A stretch of 64,000 nt of DNA from Vanilla planifolia (taxonomy: Eukaryota > Streptophyta > Magnoliopsida > Asparagales > Orchidaceae). Made by a program: the position numbers and the translations under genes. Positions 12,514 to 26,200 of the stretch are shown here, piece by piece. The notes under the pieces are model-generated. The model saw only the letters and a list, made by a program, of their open reading frames with translations. It did not search any database and was not told the origin of the DNA. The stretch spans positions 39,396,737-39,460,736 of the forward strand of contig CM043869.1 in the NCBI GenBank assembly GCA_023846275.1, read 5' to 3'. Position 1 is the stretch's first letter, and every line of letters starts with the position of its first letter.

Positions 12514-15500
12514 ACTCTATGGCAAATATAACATTTGGTATTAACACAACTGATGTAGCATATCAGGTGAGCCAAGATAAAATTTAGTGGTTCTAGGACA
12601 TAGAAGATCCCATTTTACCATGAGTCATGGTTTTGATCACAAATAAAGGCACATGGTAGATTCACTTAAGATTTTTTTTCTTTAATATTTTGATTCATTA
12701 TTAAGTTATAAAATCTTAAATATAAGACCTGTAGACTCATTTAATACTTTATTTATTTCTTCTTATTCTTAGGGATGTTTTAGTCTTTTCACTTTTTGTT
12801 TAGATTTTATATTATTTATTTACTATTATTAAATAAAGAATGAAAGATTTTGACTTGACTTTATGTTTTTAGAAATAACAGTATCCCATATGTATACATA
12901 CATAATCTGGATTATAATATAGGCTTTTCAAATTATGATATAATAATGACCCATATTTTAAAATAATCATCTAGAATTAAGTTAATGGAATTATGATTAG
13001 ATATGTTTTGATATTGTAAAATATTTTTTTAAAATAAAATATTATACATAAAAAATATTAAAAAAATGATGCAAAGTTAAGAAGTATGATAAAATCTCAA
13101 ATATGATAAAAAATACTATGAGTATATTAATAAAAAAGCTTTAAGATATGAGTCCAATAATATTAATTTTACAATTTTTTATGAGTAATTAATTCATTAT
13201 TAATATTTAAAAATTTGAGATATAATTATAATTTCAAGATTAAGCTCATAATAGAATTCAATTTTGTAAATTTTAGCTTATTTCAAAATCAGTTTATAGA
13301 TGATAGATATATAAATACAAAAATATTTTGTATATAATGGTAGATTTATAATTTCTAAAATTTCAAAATAAAAGAAATGATTTTCACACAATATATAACT
13401 GTAATTTCTAAAACATTGAAGTTTTTTTTAAAAAAAATATATTGGGTATAAATACATGCATATAATGCATATTTAGATAATTTTATTATTTTTAGTCAGA
13501 TAAATAAATATTAAGAATATTTTAAGATGATAATTATGAATGAACTATCATTAGTGAATATAAAACACAACCATCACATGCATTTCCCTAACAAAGGTGA
13601 GTTTGTTTTACTAATGCAGAGTTCGTGGAGAGTTTGAGTGAGGATGTGCTATCAAGGAGCTTAGCAGTGTTATTGAGAACCACTGAGAGGCAGTGAGTCG
13701 AAGAGGTTATCGAATAGGACAACATTATTGTGGTATAATTTTTCGTTAGCTGAGGAGAAAAAGCTTGGGTGGTGAGTAAACCATATGAACAAAGAAAAAA
13801 AAGTTGTCGAACTTATGAGAACACTTTGTTGCAACTCAAAGAGGAGGCTAAAAGAAAAAAAGAAAAGAGGTTACAACAACAAAATGTCAAAGAAAACCAA
13901 GCAATAGTTAACTAAAAAGAGGTAAATATGTAAGTTGATTCTTTTATTGAATTTATTTTAAATTTATGCAAATAAGAAATGACATATATGTTAAGGATTA
14001 AGTAAGAAATAGGTTTAAATTAATTTGACTATGATATAGAATGAATTGATCATGATTTGGAGTAAGAGATGATGAAAGAAAGTTTTTGAGTACTTATGCA
14101 TATTATACTAGTATGTAGGTATGTATTATACAATATAATATGTTTAAACCCATAAGAAGCAAGACGTTGGAATGTTATGATGAAAGAAAGTATACGAAAA
14201 TAATACTAAACAATTTTTTAGGTTATATTAATATGCAGATATAGTAAAGTCGCATGTTCAACTGTCAAGTTTATCGCATGATGACAATACAAGTATTGTA
14301 CTTATATGACGAGTTGAACTGTTGAGTTCACTATACAAAAGTGATATAGATATCGATATTGTATGATATAATTAAGACATAAAACATATGACGTATTGAT
14401 GCAATTATGGAAATCGTATGAAACAATCCTATAAGGGCTTAAGTATGGTGGTTAGGAATGTATGAGTACAATTTTGGGTTGATTGTGATTGATGATTGAT
14501 TTGAGTTTATGTAAAAGAAATTTTAGTTAGTTTGAGCTATTGAACAAGTCTAATGGATATGATCATAAGATCATTGGTTTGGGCAAAGTCTTATGTAGGC
14601 ATTTGACAAGTTCATTAAAAGGATCATATAGAGGATCTTAAATGAAATTTCATATAATACGAATGATGTCTTGGTGATATATTATAGCGAAAATATAAAG
14701 AGATGAATAATGAATTGATTGTACTATACAATGAGAGTATTATAATAATCTGATTGGTTAACAAGGTAGTAAGATGGAAATGAAATGAAAATCTTACAAT
14801 ACTATGCAAGAGATCTATTACATAATCATTGAGTAATAAGAACTACATTAAAGAAAAATGAGATCATAGGACATGATCTATTGATTGCATGCAACATTAA
14901 TGAGTGATATGAATAATACAAAGTGTTGGTTTTGATAATTAGATGATATGATTAGTGGATCATGCATTTATAATTTATAATAGGGTTCTTATTTACTTAT
15001 TAGATCATATGGTACGATGAGAAACTATACAAGTAGAATCTTGAGTAGTGACTTAAGGGTCTATAATAAATTAATAAGATTTTAATTATTACTAAATATG
15101 TTACATATATGATATATGTTAACTATTATATAAATGTATGACATTATAGGAAATTAATAAAAGATTGAGATTTGGAAAAAGAAGTCAACTCTTAGACTTG
15201 AGTAATTAAATCTGTTAATTGTAACATAAATATGTTAGTAAATTATTTTTTGATTTATTAATAAAATGATATTCTTTTCATGTTATCTTTTACTAGAACA
15301 TTCAACAATATTAGAATATTTTTTTAATAAAATATGATACTGATATGATTATTTTCTCATATTATCATATTTTTATTTGACATTTTATTTACATATTATT
15401 CCTTTATAACATTATAGACTTAGATGTTTTATATGAAATCAAGGATGTTATCATGTAACATAATATGAAATATTATAAGTTAATAATTAAGAAAATGACT

Positions 15501-18500
15501 TGAAATATGATTATTTGATTTGTTTAATTATTAATGAAAAAATATAATAGAATGATTATTTTATCTCTATAGTTATTATCCTCATATGTTCCTAAACTAT
15601 ATTATTACCTTACAAGGTAATGATGCCAACCTACATCTACATGATATTGAGATACATGATTAAGACAATGTTAACCCATATATATCATAAAGGACTAAAA
15701 TAATTTATCTATATCTATAAAGTACTAAAATATGTAATATGAGACTATTATAGCCAACTAAGGTGAGATACTTTTATGTTATTTTAAGATAAGGATGCTC
15801 ATCTACATTTAATATAAATGATTAAAATAAGATTGTCTTATAAATATGATACAGGGAGAGGATAACTTATTTAAATATACATAGTGTTGCTATATTGAAA
15901 TAGAGCAAGGACAACACATCAAGGTTGTGATATTTTTTATGAGATTTCTATTATTGATATATAATAATTCAAAAGGGATGAAATTTGAGAGATATATAAA
16001 TATATTGGAATAATAAAATAAAAAAAATAATGTATTTATCTATATAAGAAATGATTGAAACTTATAAAATATAATAAATGCAAAATGAGAAAATAAAAAT
16101 ACATGTGATATTCATCTTTTATGCTCGATTTATTGGATTTTCTTATATCATTATTTATTTTATTATGACAATTGATTTTCTATTGTCATGGTATAATTAT
16201 ACCTCTTATATTGTAATATTAGCATTAAATATTATTATTTTATTAATTTATTTATTAAACTCTTTAGAATCTTATTAATATTTATATCACAACTAATATA
16301 TCTATTATATTAGAGATATAAACTTAGATGTAATGGATAAATATTTTACTTATTAGTTAATATAGTGGTTAATCTTTTATGAAGTTTTATACTATATGTA
16401 TATTTGGATATGTATAGATTTAATATAACAATATTTGTTTTGGATTGAACGATTATAATAGTTCTATAGTTTGATCACTTATTTATATTGATGCTTTATT
16501 TATATTATTTGCTTAGATAATGTTTAGATTTTGATTTGTTATTAGATATTTACTTAGTTTTTGTGTTATCACTTGCGTAGTTATTTACATATAACCTCTA
16601 ATTTTCATTATGGTTAAGTACATATAAGATAGGGTCCTAATATATCTAAACATCCAAATTATGATTTAAATCCTTTCATCATTTTGGTATTAATGTTTAA
16701 TGAGATCTATCTGTAAGATTTCTTCCTACCACTTTTTTGTCATTTTTTATCAAAGCATTCATCATAGTGTTCCAACTACCATGATGATCCACTATTATCA
16801 ACAACATTGTCGCCTGCAACCATGCCACTCTTCTATTGTCACACTCTTTGTCACATTTGCATCATGCTCTAATTCCCCACAAGCTCCACACACAAAATTT
16901 TTTTGTCGCTATTTTTCTTCACTTAAACCCAAATTAAACAAAAAAAAACTGGGCTAGAAACTTTAACTCATTCTAAACCAACACATGAGCAAGACTAATC
17001 GCAACACTTGAGACTTAAGAGGGCAAGGAGTAATCTTTGGATGATTTATATGAGATGCCGCACTGATTATTGAGGGACTAATCGTAGTGGTTATATGAGA
17101 AATCACAATATTTTGATATCAAGATATTTTTTAAAGATAAAATCTACTTTGTTTGATATAAGAGAACCCAACATGATAATATCTTAATATCGTGAGATTA
17201 AGATATCATTTTGACTCGATATATGATTAATTAGCACTTGCATGATCTCGCATTGAACTATCCCTCTTGAATCGGATTGGCCTTGCTTAAGTCAATGCTA
17301 GCATTTGAACCAAACTTCTTGAGTTGATTGAACCAAGCAATCAACACTTGAATCAAACCAATTTTCTAGCTTATTTAAGGAGTTGTTTGATAATTGCATT
17401 CCAAATTATTTTTTAAGATGTTTTGGGTCAAATTTTAAAAATTTTTTGCTCTAATGTTTTCACTATAATGTTTCTATAAGTTTAGATAAAAGATTGTTTT
17501 AAAATATTGAATGAGAAATATGAATATTTTAATACTACTTATTCTACATAAGTGATAGTCATAAAATTTTTAAAGTAAATTTTTGTATATTTTGTGAAAA
17601 TTTTCAAATTAAAAATTAATATATTATATTACAAATTTATATGTTATAATTATGATACTTATAAGATTTTATTCTATTTAAAGGCTTAACAATGACTCAA
17701 ATGAATCTATCTTAAAACTCACGAGTAACAATTAAAATAGTGTTTCACTTTAATTTAAGTAGCTCAAATGAAATAACATTAGTTTTGATATTTCAGTTAA
17801 AATTTGAAGGATGCCTTTTGTATTATTCTTAGTTTGTTTCTTATTAAAAAATTATATAATTTATTTTTTAAAATTTTATTTAGCAAATTTAATTATTCTT
17901 GTATCACTTTATTTGTATTATTTTTTTAGTTAAACAATACATAAAAAAACTTTTAGTATTCTAATCCTATTTTTGTTCATTATTTCTCAAAGACATAATC
18001 AAATAGATAATTTAGAATATAATAAGAATAAAAATAATACATTTATTATTTGTCATTTTTCTTTAAATAAATGTGTTTCCAATTGGTTTTCTCTCCTTTG
18101 CTCATTTTGTGCTACTTCAATTGTCAATATCGTTAGGATTAGAAATAACAAGTTAAAATCAATTTTAATTTGTTATTTCAAGAAGAACTTATGCCAAATT
18201 AAAATTTTTGAACTTTTTAATCAAATAGACTTACAAAATTTATTATCCAATTTTAAACTGAAGTACTCCTAAATTCTATGATCCATAAAAATTTCATAAT
18301 TTTATGACATGATTTGATATTTTTTTATTATTTTTTAATTTTTAACAATCTTATAGTTATTAAATAGATGTTATTATCTTATAAGTTATATGGTTCAATT
18401 TTTTATCAACACACATCTTGTTTTCACAAAAGTCATATCATTAGACTCTTAATAGAATACATTATTTGTTAAAAGTTTTAATTTTTTTAAATTTTTTTTA

Positions 18501-20255
18501 TAATTTAATAATTTTCTTAAAAAAGTATAATTTAAAATCATAATATTTTTTTATACTTTTGACCCTCTATTTTATAATGGTCTAAAATTTACAAAATTTT
18601 TACTATTAATTTCATAATAATTAATAATTTGTTATGTAGTAATTGGTATTAAAACTATCAATTACTACATAATTACTCGAGTCAAATAATGCTCGCCACT
18701 TGAAGGGGGATAAACTAATGTTCAAATTTTCACTCATTGGTAAACTCAACTCTAACCATAATCATGACCAAAATAAAGACATTTTGTTGATAATAAATCT
18801 AATGTGATGCATGTGGGTGTGTTGGTTATTTTTAAAATATATTATAAATAAATAATTATTTATGATTTATGATTATTTAGTGTGTGTATGTTTGTGCCCA
18901 TCAAAATAATCAACATTTAATGTTAAGGACTAGCATAGGTTACTGAAAAGATGAAAGAGAGAGAAAGGAGTTCCTATGCTATAAAGTAGTACACATTTTT
19001 TTCTTAGCTTTTCATTTATCTTTTTTTTCTTCGCCTAAAATAGTTTAAGCTTTATAGCATGAGGGATGATCCAAGAGGATGAAGACATAAGCTAACAATA
19101 ATTTTATTTTTTTGTATACTTTATATTTAAAATTCATAGGATTTGTGTGATGCAGAAACATAGTGATTAAAAAAAAAATATGATAGATAAGTTTTGTCAA
19201 ATGAGCCATTATTTGAATCCTAGCTTTTAGCTAAGTTTGATATTTGGTATATAAGATCTTTGTTGGTCAAGTTAGGTACTAATATAGACCTTGGGTTACT
19301 TGTTGATGGAGATATTTTATGATTTTTTCAATATTTTTTACCTCACAAATATTATAATAAAATATAATCAACATCATAATTTAGTGTGTTTGCTTAGTTA
19401 TTAATGAAGATAACATAATAAAAAAATAAATTTTATCATTAGAATTTGATTGATAATAATTAGGATTTGTGAATAAAACATTTAAGTTGAATAATTTTTT
19501 AATTATGTCTCAATTATCAATCAAACTCAAAGGATTATAATCAATTTTATTTAAACAAACATTAGTTTGTTGTATTGTGTTTTTGGATTATTGGTTTCAT
19601 CAAATATCTCACTTCTAATCCTTCTAAGTTATTATTATCTTTAATTAAAACAATATTAAATCTCTCATTATATTATCATTATAGACATTGAATCTTAAAT
19701 TTAAACTTATATACCACTCTTATTAAGCATCATTATCATTGTCATTATATATTTACTAGTTATCATAAAATTATCACCAATCATCAAAACATCAAAATTA
19801 GTATATTTGTTTTATCATCATTATTATTAGTTATCTTGTTCATCAAATCTTAATTAATATTGACTCGTGATATACTACTTGTATATTTAAAATAATTAAA
19901 TACAACAAATGTCAATTTCTTAGCAAATGACCAATTGATATTTTTCAAAAATACCTAAATTTTAATTCAACTCTTGTCTTTTGCTAAACAATCATATAAA
20001 CATCAAAATTATATGATCATCTCAATACCATACTTTAATATAATGTATTTTTAGTTATTACATCTTTTGTCTTGTTCGATATTTTCACAAAAACGTTTCA
20101 ATTCTCATCCGCTCGAGTCATGAGCGGGTCATGAGCGTACAAACCATCGTTGACATTTTGCCACTTTCTTCCATTCCTTAACTGTTGAAACCCAAAGTGA
20201 CCTTAATCGCTTGGTTTGTTTACTTGTAATGTTAAAAGGTAATGCAGTTTTAATT
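12514..20255. other. AT-rich intergenic region, no gene seen
   Basis: Nearly 8 kb of very AT-rich DNA. Open frames here are short, low in complexity and without recognisable domains (for example 16078-16278 and 17973-18272, both Ile/Asn/Lys-rich). The stretch 13560-14000 is a little less AT-rich and may be an old repeat. At 18644-18655 there is a weak resemblance to a Met-tRNA primer-binding site, with a G-rich run at about 18700-18715 that could be a polypurine tract, but no LTR pair was recognised. I see no RNA gene. Confidence 0.5.
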
Positions 20256-20259
20256 GTAC

Positions 20260-20563
20260 TTCCTGTTCTACCATCCGTGGAGTGTGGGTGTAAATGCAGC
20301 TGAAGAGGAGAGAGAGAGGGAGAGGGGAAGAAGGCGTTGGCCGTGTAGTAGTAGTAACGCCGAATACAAACTAACAAGGAGAGGGAGTGTGTGGGGGTGA
20401 GAGAGCAAGAGAGAGAGAGAGCTTTGGGGGTATTATTTTTGATGGATCTGGAGGCGAATCTCTTTCAAAGGATGTCCAAGAGTTGGGGACCTTACCGTGA
20501 CACCGTCGCTTGACACTGTAGGGAAAAAGGTTGGCAATTGGAGATCCTTGACTCTTATCAGAG
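20260..20563 (+). other. Probable non-coding leader exon (5' UTR) of the IQD gene
   Basis: After about 8 kb of AT-rich sequence the composition changes to a GC-richer block with GA-repeats (about 20305-20420), typical of plant 5' UTRs. The block ends in an excellent splice donor, GAG|GTAAGG, at 20563/20564. The next good plus-strand acceptor before the IQD start codon is TTACAG at 28656. I infer that this is exon 1 and that intron 1 is about 8.1 kb. The start of transcription is a guess. It could instead belong to another non-coding transcript, and RNA reads across 20563/28657 would decide. Confidence 0.5.
20442..20513 (+). CDS. Upstream ORF of 23 codons in the putative IQD leader
   Basis: ATG at 20442, stop TGA at 20511-20513. 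The peptide begins MDLEANLFQRMSKSWG and is not low in complexity. It would lie wholly in exon 1 if that exon is real, upstream of the IQD start codon, and could dampen main-ORF translation. I do not recognise it as a known conserved-peptide uORF. Whether it is translated cannot be seen from sequence. Confidence 0.35.
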   Translation: MDLEANLFQRMSKSWGPYRDTVA

Positions 20564-23219
20564 GTAAGGTCAACTTTAGTTTGTGGGTTTCGCACATTTG
20601 CGTTTCTATCGGGTATCGATGGATCTTGAGCTTAACATGGTTAGATCTAGTTTTGTTTAGGACTTTATGCTCGATTTTTTAACCGTCGAGTTCACGCATT
20701 TTCCGCCCATTTTTTTTTTGGAGGCTATTGAAGTTCGTTTATTTAAATGGCTGCTTTTTGAGCCCTGGAATTTAGCTTTGTGGAGTGGAGGAGAGAATTG
20801 TGTTGCCTACGAGTTGTTTTTTTTTTTTCTCGCTAATGTCTTTTTGTGCTATAGCTGAAGTCATATACTCTTTCGTTGATCCGCATTTCGTCATATTCTT
20901 GATCACTACTCAAAGTGCTGAGGCAAGTCATTTTCTCTTATGTTGGGTAGGATTCGTGCGTTAATTTTGGTGGTTTGTGATAGGATTCAAGCAGTTGAAA
21001 TGGTCGTTCACAACGCGGTCGATATGTTTTTGCATTTGGGGATATTTCTTCAAATGTGTTAGGTTCTTCTTAGTAGCAGCTAGGAGACTGCTCAAGGAAG
21101 AAGGGGAGCTTGGCATGATGGTAATGTTGTTGTCACTTGACTCTGTTGGCATGGGTTGAGTCGTGAAAACAGCCTCTCACAGGAATGTAAAGTAAGGTTG
21201 CAAATGTTATTAGACGACCCTTTGGGTCGTACCTTATTTGGATTCTGCACATGCGGGGACTTTGTAGCACCGATCTGTCATTTAGTCTGCTTAAGCTCCT
21301 CCTGATTCCTCTTTGCTTATCATGCACACTTTTATTCTGGCTATTGAAAATATTCATACGTAGTTTTCAGGTCTGTTAGCACATTTTCCTCTCATATAAC
21401 GTTAGAACATTTGTCTGTACAATAATAATTTTATATTAATAATTGTTGTTGCCGCAATTGGTGTCAACACAAGATCCCTGGCTATTTTGATCTATCCCAT
21501 AGGCTTGATTTGGTGTTATCTGCTTCCTTTCATAGTTTGTTTCTATACAAACTATAATAGTAGTGTTTCAAATGGATAACTTTCATGCTAATTGGTTCTT
21601 AATAAGTAAATTATTGTCCTAGTATTTCCCATTCATTGTTTTGCCTCTTTAATTATCAAGAGATGGTATTGTTCTCTTGTAGGTTTGTGTATAGCTGTAG
21701 TTTAGTATTTTTTTTTTCTATCATGCCACCTGTTTTGTTTTCATAGTTCCATACTATGATTATTTTTATTGAACTTGAGAGCTGTTGATGCTAGTATTGG
21801 GACAAGAGCAGGGATGTTCTGAACATTAGAAGAGCTGGATAACATGGAGAGTGAAAATTTATTAATAAGTGAAAAGTGTATGAGTATAATATTTGACGTA
21901 ATGTGCTGTGTTGTCTCTCATAAAGTACAATGTCTTTGAAATATAAGAATAAGAATATCAAAAAGCTAAAAGTCCTGCTTAAAGTCCCATAAATGGGACA
22001 TTTATAGATGATTAGAGAAGGTTGAGAGAGTTGCATAAAAGTTGACTTTCCTATTTTGTTCAATGTTAGAAGGTCTAAAGATCTTTTGTTGCCATGACAT
22101 GAGATTCTTTGAGAATTTACTTCATTAAAGAATAGCCTTGAGGAGCATGCCATCCAATAATGTCCTTTGGAGATACTAGTTGGGAAATGATAGAAGTTGG
22201 TTTAAGATTAATTAGAGCTATAAAAAATGAGCTTAGATATTTCGTTGAAGGATGGTCAGTCAGAAAGATTTCAATTGTTTCAGGGAAACTCAAATCTAAC
22301 TTGAGATGTGTCATCTATCGGATTGCTACTAAAAGTATACAACAAAGATTGTGGTGGTTAGAAGCATCATTTTCGTTGGTTCCCTGGCACATTGATTTAA
22401 CATTTATATGGAGTATGATGAGTCATTGCATTGGATTTTTTTTTGCTGCATGACACTCAAAGATTTGTGCAACCCTCTAACATATAGTGGTGCAAATGGG
22501 TGTTAAGCATCACCTTTTGCATTTGAGTTATTTTGTCTTTGATGGAGGTTTTGATTGCAATTTTTGATGGTGGAAGCCTATGCATTGGAAACTATTTAGC
22601 GAAGACATTTGTTGAAGTGTTAGAGATAGAGAAAGAGTAGTTACTTTCTTTCCTTGAACGCAATGGTATGACAACTAATGGGCACATAGGGGCCAAGGCT
22701 CACATGCAGGTTAATGACAAAATGATGAATAATGCCATGTAAGAGACTCATAATGCACAATCACCTACTTCACATGCTAGGAACTCAACGTCAACATAGC
22801 AGGCTTGAGTGCAGGTGTAGGTGCCTTTGTGGCAAACTTGGAGTCATAGGAGCCATATTTGCTACTTCCTGGTGGATCCAAACACATGTATAGGAGTTTG
22901 CCCTGAAGCTTGTATTGGGTGACATTAGTGGTGCTTGTCATGCCAAGTGCAGTATTCATTGGACAAATCCAAGGAAACAATGCAATTGGAAGTCGTGGAA
23001 ATAAGTGCGGAGATTCCACCCAAGGTGGGGGAGGCTTAGGACATGAATGTGGATCCCACTACTCATCAATGCAAGTTGGTAGCTTGGGGGGCTCATTGGA
23101 ACACTTTGCAGTTGATTGTTCTTCTTGGAAGCTGAAAGACCTTAGGCCATAAGTGAAAGGATTATTCAGGAGAAGGAATAGGTAATTGCTGAGAAGTAGG
23201 GGATTGGCATCCTCATCCT

Positions 23220-26200
23220 CAAATTATCATCAATTATTGGTGCCATTTAGTGGAACACACGAGGTGCTAAATTGTCCCCTTTGCACAGCTATCTTCAGGA
23301 GATTGAGAGACATTGTGGGATTTTTCGTATCATGTTAATCAAGACAAGAATTTCTATGTTTTCTAGGTGAGAGGTTGACAGACCTCTATAGGGACTAATT
23401 TGTGGAATTGGTAGTTGGCTTATCTGGAAGAATTATTGTGTTGTGGTGGGGACTTCTTCAGGTTTTGATTATCGCTCATATGAGGTAAGTGATCTCTATC
23501 GAGGTTAGGACTTAAGGACAACCACCTTGGATATATTGTACGGTTTATGCATCCAAGGACCATATTATTAGAAGGGAGGTTTGGCAGCATATTCAGACCT
23601 CTGTGATCTCGGATTCATCAGCAATTCTTTCACTTGGTGTAACAAGGGATGGAGGGCCTGCATTTTTGAGCATCTGAATAAAGTTTACTTGAACCTTCAA
23701 TACATGGAGCTTTTCTTAGTAATTGTGGAGCAATACCTTACTTGGCTTAGATTCGATTGTTTCCCTTTTCTTAATCAATTTCAAAATTTGGTCCTCCAGT
23801 TTGTTGGCGAGAGGAAGCGGTTTAAGAACATGTTATAGGATTATCCTAATGCTCGCGGAGTGATATATGTTGCTTGGAATAGATAGTTGAAGGGTTTGCC
23901 CACCACCGTGGTGCTCACCAAGTTTGTTAGAGCATTAGCTGTTTTAGATTCATGGAGCAAGCAACAATTTGGTAAGGATAACCACATTCATTGTCTTACT
24001 AATGATGATTTGAATTCCTTTAGTTCTTTAGAGGATATTTTGACAACACTTATGCAACATTACATAAACAAATGGGGCCCTCCTATGCACCTTGCCACAT
24101 ATCCCATGCTTCCTCCTCCCAAGGTAATTCTTAGTAATGATTACATAATGAAGCTAGCAACTCCCATTGTTGAAGATGAGATTCAATAGGCCTCCTTCTC
24201 TTTGGGTATTAATCGGGCCCTGTGCGTCGACTTGATCAATGGCTTGATCAATGGCTCTTTCCTCCGTGGTTACTGGGATGTTACTCACTCTGATATCATC
24301 AAAGCTATTCACAGATATTCAGTTTTGCTTGGATGCTTACACACTGGAAGAATACCCTGATAGCTTCCTACCTTAGTCACTTAAGACCCATAAGCCTCTA
24401 CAATTCAATTCTCATGATGGTTGCTATGATCCTTATCCATATGCTATAGAAAGTTCTCTTGGGTATTAGCTCCCCTAAGCAGGATGCTTTCATCCAAGGT
24501 AGATCCATATTCAGCAACATACATATGGCTTTGAAGCTTACCCATCACCTTCATACATCTTTGCATGAGGGCCTAATGGCGGTGAAGGTCGACATGGAGT
24601 GGGCATACAATAGGGTGCGATGGGCTTTCCTCCTTTACTTGCTTAGCATCTCAGTTTTATTGAGATATGGTGCACTTGATTTTGGGGCTTGCATAATAAA
24701 ATATAAAATAAAAGATTAAACATAAATGAAATGTATGATAACCTTATCGAACCTTACGTAACTGTATTTTCTGAATTGATTTAACTTTGAATGTACTATA
24801 TATTGAGTTTGTTCATACAGTATGATCCTATTCAAATGGAAACAAAACTCTACAAAGTCAATTGATTTCTTTCCAATTCGATTTCAACATGTTTAAACTT
24901 TGAAAACAACATTTCTACTACTCATAGCAATTGAAACCTTGTTTAGTTTAAAAATAAGATTAGCAAATCAACTCGAAAGAAGGCTAACTTTTCTTTTTAC
25001 CTATGAATTCTTTATTTCCATCACAAATGCAGCTTTTTTTTACTCTATCTCCATTGCAAAATCTCCTCTAGTAGCTTTCACAGCTTCTCTAACTTCTTAA
25101 GCTATCACCATTATTATTGTAAGTCTAACTCTTATTTATCTTGAGTATGGTGGTAGGATTAAGTTCGTTCAATTATCATTTTTTTCTTTAACAATTCACA
25201 AAATAATATTTGTAATATTTTTTTTAAAAATTCATAACTATCTAAAAATTACAAACTCTCTATCATTGGATTTCTATCATGAGTTTTTTAAATGGTATGT
25301 TCAACTAAAATTTTTGTTTTTATTTAGAAACATGACATATCTTATACAATAAGATAAATATAATAATATTTTTAATAAAAATGATATTATTTTAAAAAAT
25401 TAATTTTATTTTTTTGAAAAACTCGTGATTACAATCATATTGACTTAAACTCATGATTTATATTATTTATTACATAGAGCTAAATTCTAGGATGTTATAT
25501 ATGATATCCTCTATTATGGGAAGCAGTTATAGTGGATCAAAGCTTGGCGTGGTTTTTACCGTGGTTGTCACTTATCCCTCTATCCCTTCATTATCATATT
25601 AGAGTATCTTTGCCTTCTTATTTATAGTTAGGAGACTTATCAGACTCCCAATGGTATTCAACTCTATTCGGTGCTCCCAATATCAATCTTTTGTTTTACG
25701 TTGATGATGTTTTGCTTTATGGCCAGCAACTTCCTCAGTTGCATTTCCTTTGGTGAGGCCCCTGGTCATGTTGTGAACTTCAGCAAATCTTGCATCATGT
25801 TTAGTAGGGTGTGCTCTCCCAGCATAGGACAATGATTGCGTGCAAGATCAGGATGAGACAATCGTCATCCATGAAGCACTTTAGTTTTCCCTTATCTAGT
25901 AGAATGTTGGAGGCACTGGACTTTGCATACCTCACTCTTGGAAGTTATTGATAAGGTATCCTCTTAGACCTCTAGGTATTTCTTGCTAGCCTACAGAATT
26001 GTTCTTACAAATTCTATCCTTTCAACCATACTAGTTTATTGTACAAGCCATTTAGTTATGTTGGTGTAGATCCTATCAGAGATTGAAAGTGTTATCAGAA
26101 TACTCATTTGGAGTGATTCAAGTTCTTAGATTTCTATAAGTATGCAAATTGGGAGACTATCACGTTGCCTTAGGTTTTGTGGGATTGAGCATCTGTTAGC

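Noticed and set aside
18644-18720. A TRIM element based on a primer-site-like string and a nearby G-rich run
   Set aside because: The string matches only 9 of 12 bases and I could not find a matching pair of LTRs on either side.
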